The position numbers and the translations under genes were made by a program. The notes under the pieces were generated by a model. The model was not told the DNA's origin. It saw only the letters and a list, made by a program, of their open reading frames with translations, and did not search any database. Source: Granulicella sp. UBA5172 (GTDB lineage: Bacteria > Acidobacteriota > Terriglobia > Terriglobales > Acidobacteriaceae). Taken from it: DNA of 11,568 nt. Each line of letters begins with the position of its first letter. The first letter of the stretch is position 1. The stretch covers positions 1-11,568 of the forward strand of contig DHWW01000180.1 of NCBI GenBank assembly GCA_002413385.1. Reading direction: 5' to 3'. Positions 6,407 through 11,568 of the stretch are shown one piece after another.

Positions 6407-9400
6407 GCGGTATGGGTATCGGGGGGGCGAATGACAAGATCACGATTCGCGGTGCGCGGACGCACAATCTCAAGGGCATCGATGTAGATATTCCACACAA
6501 TGCTCTGACGGTTGTAAGTGGCGTGTCGGGATCGGGAAAGTCGTCACTGGCGTTTGATACGGTGTACGCCGAGGGCCAGCGGCGGTATGTCGAGAGCTTG
6601 TCGGCCTATGCGCGGCAGTTCCTGGAGCGAATTGAGAAGCCCGATGTGGACTTCATGGACGGGCTCGCTCCTGCAATTGCGATTAAACAGAAAAATCAGA
6701 CGCGCAATCCACGTTCAACCGTGGCCACCGCGACAGAGATTTTCGATTATCTGCGGCTGCTGTATGCGCGCTGCGGAACGGTGACGTGTTTGCACTGCGG
6801 CGGCATTGTGCGGCATGACACGGTGGATGAAATTGTCACGCGCGTCTTAACGATGCTCGAGGGGACACGAGTCTATGCGCTGTTCCCAATCGTGCGGCGA
6901 GAGATCAAGCTGGAGGCGATGCAGGGGCCTGCCGAGGAAGCCGGAGTCGAAGCCGCCGCCGCTGTGAAAAAGCCAGCGAAGAAGGCCGGGAAGAAGGATG
7001 TTGTCGTTGCGGTGGTAAATCTGACGGACTCGCTGAAAGAGCGGCTTGGAGAGCTGCGCAGGCGGGGCTACAACCGCCTCTGGCAGGCCCATGAGACGGG
7101 GGGAGCAGGAAAGATTGTCGAGTTTTCGGCACCGGAGTCGCTGCTCGAGTTGGACTTTGGAGCCGTTGAGACGCGGCCGATCTATGTACTTGCAGACAGG
7201 CTTGCGCTTTCCGCAGAGATACGCGCTCGACTGGTCGACGCTATTGAGACGGGATACAGAGAAGCCGGAGAGATTGTGCTGCGCACCGTTCCGCGTGACG
7301 AGCTGGAGGCGGCAATGATCTTGCGCTATTCGTCGGCGTTCGAGTGCTCCAGTTGTCATCGGGCGTATCGCGAGCCGGAGCCGCGGCTCTTCAGCTTCAA
7401 TAATCCGTATGGCGCATGTCCTCGCTGCCAGGGATTCGGCAATACGATCGACTTCGATCCAAACCTGATCATTCCCATCCGTTCGAAGACATTGGATGAA
7501 GGCGCGATTGATCCTTGGACGAAGCCAAAGTATCGCGCATGGCATGGAGAGATGAAACGTGCCGCCAAGGCTGAGGGCATTCCGGTGGATGTGCCGTGGT
7601 TCGATCTCACGGAGACGCAGCAACGGTTTATCGAAGAGGGGCGCGGGAGCTGGGCCGGGGTCCGCGGATTCTTTGCGGAGTTGGAGCGCAAGAAATACAA
7701 GCTGCACGTGCGCGTGTTTCTTTCAAAGTATCGAGGATACGCAACGTGTCCGGATTGTCGTGGGCAGCGGCTGCGCGCCGAGGCGCGTGCAGTCCTCATC
7801 GAGGGCAAGAACATCTGTGAGGTGTGCGCGCTCACGATCACGGAGACACAAGACTTTCTTGACTCACTGGCGCTGAGTCCGTCGCAACAGGAGATTGCAG
7901 GCAAGGTGCTTGAAGAGGTCCGGCAGCGCGTTCACTTTCTGCAACAGGTGGGCTTGGAATATTTGACGCTGGACCGGCTGAGCTCAACGCTGAGCGGGGG
8001 CGAGTCGCAGCGAATCCAACTCGCGACGAGCCTCGGTTCGAGGCTTGTGGGCGCGCTGTATGTGCTCGATGAACCATCTATAGGCTTACATTCGCGCGAT
8101 ACGGCGAAGCTGATCACCATCATGGAAGAGTTGCGCGATCTCGGCAATACGATCCTGGTGGTTGAGCATGACCCGGATGTGATTCGCGCGGCGGATCATC
8201 TGCTGGACCTCGGGCCGGGCGCGGGTGAGTTGGGCGGACACCTGCTGGCGGAGGGTACGGTTGAAGAGGTTAGGGATAATCCCGCATCGCTGACAGGACG
8301 GTACCTGAGTGGACGGGCGAGCATTGCGGTCCCGAAGCATCGACTTGAGCCAGGGCGCGAGAAGCTCGTGCTTCGCGGAGCGCGGATTCACAATCTGCGC
8401 GGTGTGGATGTGGAAATTCCGCTGGGGCTGCTGTGCTGCGTGACGGGCGTATCGGGATCGGGTAAGTCGACGATGGTGCATCAGGTGTTGTATCGAGCGC
8501 TGATGCAGGCACTTGGGCAGGCTGAAGGTGGAGAGCGAGAGACAGCGAATCTGTATCGTGAGTTCTCGGGATCGCAGTATCTGAACGATGTGGTGCTGGT
8601 GGACCAATCGCCGATCGGTCGAACACCACGATCAAATCCGGTTACGTACATCAAGGCGTTCGATGCTATTCGGGAACTGTTTGCTGCGCAACCTGACGCT
8701 CGACGGAAGAGCCTCACAGCTGGATCGTTCTCGTTCAACGTTCCTGGTGGACGTTGCGATGTGTGCGAAGGCGATGGAACAGTTACGGTCGAGATGCAGT
8801 TTCTCGCGGACGTGGAACTGCCTTGCGAGGAATGCAACGGAACGCGTTACAAAACGTCCATTCTTGAGGTGAAGTACAAGGGCAAGAACATCCACGAAGT
8901 TCTCGGTATGACAGTGCGTGAAGCGCTGGTTTATTTCGCAGGTCATCCGAAGATCGTCGATAAGCTTGCGGTGCTGGATGAGGTTGGATTGGGGTATGTG
9001 CGCCTCGGACAGAGTGCGACGACGCTGAGCGGCGGCGAGGCGCAGCGCGTGAAGCTGGCGCAGCATCTTGGGTCGGCGCGCGCTGGGGCATCCGGTGGCG
9101 CGGGGGGCGTGCGCGGCGAGGCGAGGCGGGCGGCGAGCAGGGTTCTCTATATCCTCGATGAGCCAACCACTGGATTGCACTTTGAGGATGTGGCGAAGTT
9201 GCTGGCTGCGTTCCATAAGTTGATCGACGGAGGCGGATCGTTGCTGGTGATCGAACACAATCTCGATGTGATCAAGTGTGCGGATTGGGTGATCGATATG
9301 GGTCCGGAAGGTGGATCGGGCGGAGGCCAGATCGTGGCAACGGGAACGCCGGAGGAGATTGCCAAGGTGAAGGAATCGTACACGGGCCAATGGCTTGGGA

Positions 9401-9444
9401 GGGTGCTGGACGGTGGACAGCAACGCAAGCGTGAGGTAGCGTGA
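6403..9444 (+). CDS. uvrA: Excinuclease ABC subunit A (nucleotide excision repair)
   Basis: UvrA is the cytoplasmic damage-sensing ATPase that loads UvrB onto lesions. Both ABC modules are intact: Walker [10 protein letters not shown] (40-48) and GVSGSGKST (682-690), signatures LSGGESQR (530-537) and LSGGEAQR (875-882), and Walker B LDEP at 555-558 and 918-921. Zinc ligands are C315/C318/C339/C342 and C785/C788/C808/C811, and an extra CxxC-type knuckle (C124, C129, C132) follows the first ABC segment. At 1013 residues it is longer than E. coli UvrA (940), mainly through two inserts: an Ala/Lys-rich one near 167-206 and a Gly/Ala/Arg-rich one near 890-913. The ATG overlaps the lspA stop (ATGA), with AGAGGAG 4 nt upstream; an alternative ATG is at 6412. 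The sequence shows no promoter of its own. Confidence 0.97.
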   Translation: MSGMGIGGANDKITIRGARTHNLKGIDVDIPHNALTVVSGVSGSGKSSLAFDTVYAEGQRRYVESLSAYARQFLERIEKPDVDFMDGLAPAIAIKQKNQTRNPRSTVATATEIFDYLRLLYARCGTVTCLHCGGIVRHDTVDEIVTRVLTMLEGTRVYALFPIVRREIKLEAMQGPAEEAGVEAAAAVKKPAKKAGKKDVVVAVVNLTDSLKERLGELRRRGYNRLWQAHETGGAGKIVEFSAPESLLELDFGAVETRPIYVLADRLALSAEIRARLVDAIETGYREAGEIVLRTVPRDELEAAMILRYSSAFECSSCHRAYREPEPRLFSFNNPYGACPRCQGFGNTIDFDPNLIIPIRSKTLDEGAIDPWTKPKYRAWHGEMKRAAKAEGIPVDVPWFDLTETQQRFIEEGRGSWAGVRGFFAELERKKYKLHVRVFLSKYRGYATCPDCRGQRLRAEARAVLIEGKNICEVCALTITETQDFLDSLALSPSQQEIAGKVLEEVRQRVHFLQQVGLEYLTLDRLSSTLSGGESQRIQLATSLGSRLVGALYVLDEPSIGLHSRDTAKLITIMEELRDLGNTILVVEHDPDVIRAADHLLDLGPGAGELGGHLLAEGTVEEVRDNPASLTGRYLSGRASIAVPKHRLEPGREKLVLRGARIHNLRGVDVEIPLGLLCCVTGVSGSGKSTMVHQVLYRALMQALGQAEGGERETANLYREFSGSQYLNDVVLVDQSPIGRTPRSNPVTYIKAFDAIRELFAAQPDARRKSLTAGSFSFNVPGGRCDVCEGDGTVTVEMQFLADVELPCEECNGTRYKTSILEVKYKGKNIHEVLGMTVREALVYFAGHPKIVDKLAVLDEVGLGYVRLGQSATTLSGGEAQRVKLAQHLGSARAGASGGAGGVRGEARRAASRVLYILDEPTTGLHFEDVAKLLAAFHKLIDGGGSLLVIEHNLDVIKCADWVIDMGPEGGSGGGQIVATGTPEEIAKVKESYTGQWLGRVLDGGQQRKREVA

Positions 9445-10772
9445 TGAGCCAGAAGATCGTCTTCCCTGCACTGCTTGCGTTGATCGTCAGCTCGGCAGTT
9501 GCGCAGCTTCCTGCGGGAACCCGGAGCGTCGACGACCACTCGCGTGAAGATGCGTTGACAAAGCAGATTCACGAGGCCGAAAGCTCCCTGGAGAAGCAGG
9601 ACTACAAAGGTGCAGAGACCACACTGAAGGCTCTGGCTGCTGCGAATCCAAAGGATGGTCGCATTTTGTACGACCTTGGATTTGCCGAGGAACGCAACGG
9701 CGAAGAGGACGCTGCGGCCGAGGCCTATAAGGCTTCCGCTGCTGCGATTCCAGGGTTCGCTGAGCCGAAGATTGCGCTCGGTCTGCTGGATGCCAGAGCC
9801 GGACGGACGGATGCTGCGCATGGTGAGCTGCTGGAAGTTGCGAACTCATCCAGCGCTGCTCCTACCTTGCGCGCACGTGCGTACAGGGCGCTCGCGCACC
9901 TGGATGAGAGTCAGCATCCGGAGTTTGCCCGCGAGGAGTTGCTCGCGGCACTGAAGCTGAGCCCGGAGACTCCGGATGACGTGCTGACAGGAGCGGAACT
10001 GGCCGAGCGCTCGGGCGATGCTGCCGATGCGGAAGCTGCGTATCGACGGGCGCTGACACTGCTGCCGGATGACGTTGACGCATCCGCTGGTCTGGCGCAT
10101 GTTCTGCAACAGCAAGGCAAGCTTGCGGATGCAGATGCAGTGCTCGCTGGAGCGCTGAAGGATCATCCCAACGATGTTCGTCTGGTGGCACAGGCGACGT
10201 CGCTGTACGCGGCTGAGGGCAAAGAGTCGGAGGCGATTCCGCTGCTGGAGCAGTTGCGCGCTGCTGACCCCAAGATCGCCGCTGATCCGGATACAACACG
10301 GTTGTTGGCGCGGCTGGACTACATGAATGGGGACAGTGCTGCCGCTGAGGCGCTCTACACAGGGCTGTTGACGGCAAGGCCGAACGATCCGGTGCTGCTG
10401 GACGCGCTGGGCAGTGCACAGGTGAAGCAGGGCCGTGATGCTGAGGCTGAGGCAACGCTGGTGAAGGCTGTGGCGCTGCGGGCTGAGTTCCACGATGACA
10501 ATGCCTGGGGCGAGACAGCAGGACACCTGGCGTTTGCAGCCTCGAAGAACCATGATCCGAAGACCTGCCTGCAGGCACTGGAGGCTCGCGCGACGGTGTT
10601 GCCCAACTCGCCGACATCGTTATTCCTGCAGGCTACAGCGCTGGACACGCTGCACCAGAGCAAAGAGGCTGCGAAGGCGTATCGAGCGTTTCTGGCTCTG
10701 TCGGGCGGCAAGTTTCCCGATCAGGAGTTTGAGGCGAAGCATCGTCTGATTGCGCTCGAACACATGAAATAG
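9444..10772 (+). CDS. Secreted tetratricopeptide-repeat protein
   Basis: The product (442 residues) begins with a Sec-type signal peptide: MSQK, a hydrophobic core, then AVA before Q21, so cleavage after A20 is likely. There is no lipobox cysteine, so a soluble periplasmic or exported form is expected. The rest is almost all Ala/Leu/Glu-rich helical pairs of TPR type, from about residue 35 to 430; clear units include LEKQDYKGAETTLKALAAANP, AEAAYRRALTLLPDD and AEALYTGLLTARPND. TPR proteins are scaffolds for protein-protein contact; the partner is unknown. It follows uvrA with a one-base overlap (TGATG) and GTGAGG at 9431-9436, 7 nt before the ATG. A GTG at 9441 is in frame and could also start it. 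No catalytic motif is visible, so I assign no function beyond the fold. Confidence 0.85.
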   Translation: MSQKIVFPALLALIVSSAVAQLPAGTRSVDDHSREDALTKQIHEAESSLEKQDYKGAETTLKALAAANPKDGRILYDLGFAEERNGEEDAAAEAYKASAAAIPGFAEPKIALGLLDARAGRTDAAHGELLEVANSSSAAPTLRARAYRALAHLDESQHPEFAREELLAALKLSPETPDDVLTGAELAERSGDAADAEAAYRRALTLLPDDVDASAGLAHVLQQQGKLADADAVLAGALKDHPNDVRLVAQATSLYAAEGKESEAIPLLEQLRAADPKIAADPDTTRLLARLDYMNGDSAAAEALYTGLLTARPNDPVLLDALGSAQVKQGRDAEAEATLVKAVALRAEFHDDNAWGETAGHLAFAASKNHDPKTCLQALEARATVLPNSPTSLFLQATALDTLHQSKEAAKAYRAFLALSGGKFPDQEFEAKHRLIALEHMK

Positions 10773-10816
10773 CTGTGGAGAAATCATCCGCGTTGTGCGT
10801 GGTAGGCTGACGGTGC
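10773..10816 (+). promoter_or_regulatory. Short gap with a candidate -10 before the SprT-like gene
   Basis: The 44-base gap after the TPR gene shows no hairpin with a U-tract, so readthrough from the operon is possible. TAGGCT at 10803-10808 is a weak -10-like hexamer 8 nt before GTG 10817, again with no Shine-Dalgarno in between. If real, it would give a very short or absent leader. Confidence 0.25.
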
Positions 10817-11527
10817 GTGCCGCGCTCAACTCTGCCAGCTGTTTCCGATTCCGTACTCTCGATCTTCGAGGAGGAGTATCGTGCCCTTCGACCGAGAGCT
10901 CCTATACCTGCGCTGGAGGTCAAGTTCAGGCGATTTACCAGCCTGAATACGACCATCCGACTGCGTGATGGGAAGCTGATGGTTCGGCTCTCCGACCTGC
11001 TGGAACATGCTCCCGAGACAATTCACCGGGCGATTGCACACATCCTGTTAGCCAAGCTGTACCGCAAGCCGGTGGCACCGGTGTTCTCGGACCGTTATCG
11101 GCGATATACGCAGTCGGAGGCCGTTTCCAAGCAGGCGGAGCGGATCCGGCAGACCCGAGGGCGTAAGGTGCTGACCTCGCCGCAGGGGCATCTTTACGAT
11201 CTCGAAGAAGTCTTCGAGGCGGTCAACCGGCGGTTCTTCTATGGGCTGCTGGGGCGGCCTACGTTGACGTGGAGCGCGCATGTGGCGAAGCGGATGCTGG
11301 GACACTATGACGCGGCGCACAACACGATTGTGGTGAGCCGCGTGTTCGACCGGCCGGGAACGCCGCGGTATGCGATCGAATACCTGCTGTACCACGAGAT
11401 GCTGCACCTGAAGCATCCGGTACGGGTGCGGGCGGGGCGGCGGTGCGTCCACTCGCGGGAGTTCCAGGCGGAGGAGCGGCTGTTCCCGGAGCTGGAGCTG
11501 GCAAGGGCCTTCCTGAAGCGGCTATAG
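10817..11527 (+). CDS. SprT-like zinc metalloprotein
   Basis: The 236-residue protein carries a C-terminal SprT-like domain (about 128-236). It contains EVFEAVNRRFF, then LTWS, GHYDAAHNTIVVSRVFD, the zinc-protease motif YHEMLHLKHP with H193, E194 and H197, and VHSREF with H212 as probable third zinc ligand. SprT-like proteins are putative metal-dependent proteases; eukaryotic Spartan and related members cut DNA-protein crosslinks, whereas bacterial function is mostly untested. Residues 1-120 are basic and match no domain I recognise. The GTG start is forced: an in-frame TGA lies at 10808-10810 and the next methionine is at residue 55. There is no signal peptide or membrane helix, so a cytoplasmic site is expected. 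It stands 44 bases behind the uvrA-TPR operon on the same strand. Confidence 0.85.
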   Translation: MPRSTLPAVSDSVLSIFEEEYRALRPRAPIPALEVKFRRFTSLNTTIRLRDGKLMVRLSDLLEHAPETIHRAIAHILLAKLYRKPVAPVFSDRYRRYTQSEAVSKQAERIRQTRGRKVLTSPQGHLYDLEEVFEAVNRRFFYGLLGRPTLTWSAHVAKRMLGHYDAAHNTIVVSRVFDRPGTPRYAIEYLLYHEMLHLKHPVRVRAGRRCVHSREFQAEERLFPELELARAFLKRL

Positions 11528-11529
11528 GT

Positions 11530-11544
11530 CGTCCTGCGCGGACG
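11530..11544 (+). terminator. Weak hairpin after the SprT-like gene
   Basis: CGTCC and GGACG form a 5-bp stem around a 5-base loop directly after the stop codon. No U-tract follows, so it is at best a poor intrinsic terminator. Confidence 0.2.
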
Positions 11545-11554
11545 GCGTGGGGTG

Positions 11555-11564
11555 CCCCCCCCCC
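11555..11564. repeat. Ten-base C homopolymer at the window edge
   Basis: Ten consecutive C residues follow GGGGTG and are followed by TCCC, where the window ends. The run is outside any gene I can see. It could be a genuine slippery tract or a sequencing/assembly artefact at a contig end. Confidence 0.6.
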
Positions 11565-11568
11565 TCCC

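Noticed and set aside
6847..7707. 286-codon minus-strand frame opposite uvrA
   Set aside because: It is antisense to motif-bearing uvrA sequence, has no recognisable domain, and reflects the low stop frequency of GC-rich DNA.
8632..9471. 279-codon minus-strand frame opposite the uvrA 3' end
   Set aside because: The same reasoning applies: it covers the second ABC module and its zinc knuckle and shows no motif of its own.

Overview
The window is GC-rich, densely coded bacterial chromosome made almost entirely of conserved housekeeping genes. A periplasm-spanning TonB protein, signal peptidase II (LspA) and a secreted TPR protein point to a diderm (Gram-negative-type) cell. The protein style (TonB with a long cytoplasmic N-terminus and a Gly/Ser-rich linker, UvrA with extra low-complexity inserts, the order ileS-lspA-uvrA-TPR) suggests an Acidobacteriota member near Granulicella, Terriglobus or Edaphobacter. 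That placement rests on recall, not on a search.

Layout: (1) 1-1033, minus strand: a long-form Sua5/TsaC threonylcarbamoyl-AMP synthase, cut by the left edge probably only a few codons before its stop. (2) 1034-1134: a short divergent gap. (3) 1135-1740, plus strand: a CYTH-domain protein of the class IV adenylate cyclase/triphosphatase type, possibly translated from a leaderless mRNA. (4) 1737-2723, minus strand: a TonB energy transducer whose stop codon interlocks with that of the CYTH gene. (5) 2724-3014: a divergent regulatory gap with two small inverted repeats and a likely -10 box for ileS. (6) 3015-10772, plus strand: a tightly coupled operon ileS-lspA-uvrA-TPR, with junctions overlapping by 1, 4 and 1 nt. 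(7) 10817-11527, plus strand: a SprT-like HExxH zinc metalloprotein with its own GTG start. (8) 11528-11568: a short tail ending in a run of ten C residues at the window edge.

How the genes fit together: Sua5 makes the precursor of tRNA t6A37, which is known in E. coli to matter for recognition of tRNA-Ile by IleRS, so the divergently placed ileS is a plausible functional neighbour. LspA matures lipoproteins and its pairing with ileS is a classic bacterial linkage. UvrA recognises damage in nucleotide excision repair, and a SprT-like protein next to it could hint at protein-crosslink repair, but that is only inference.

I found no mobile element, CRISPR array, tRNA/rRNA gene or defence cassette, and nothing I would call a new system. 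The points worth a second look are sequence oddities within known families (the IleS KMSKS variant, two UvrA insertions), the gene-junction architecture, possible leaderless starts, and two small unexplained inverted repeats between tonB and ileS.
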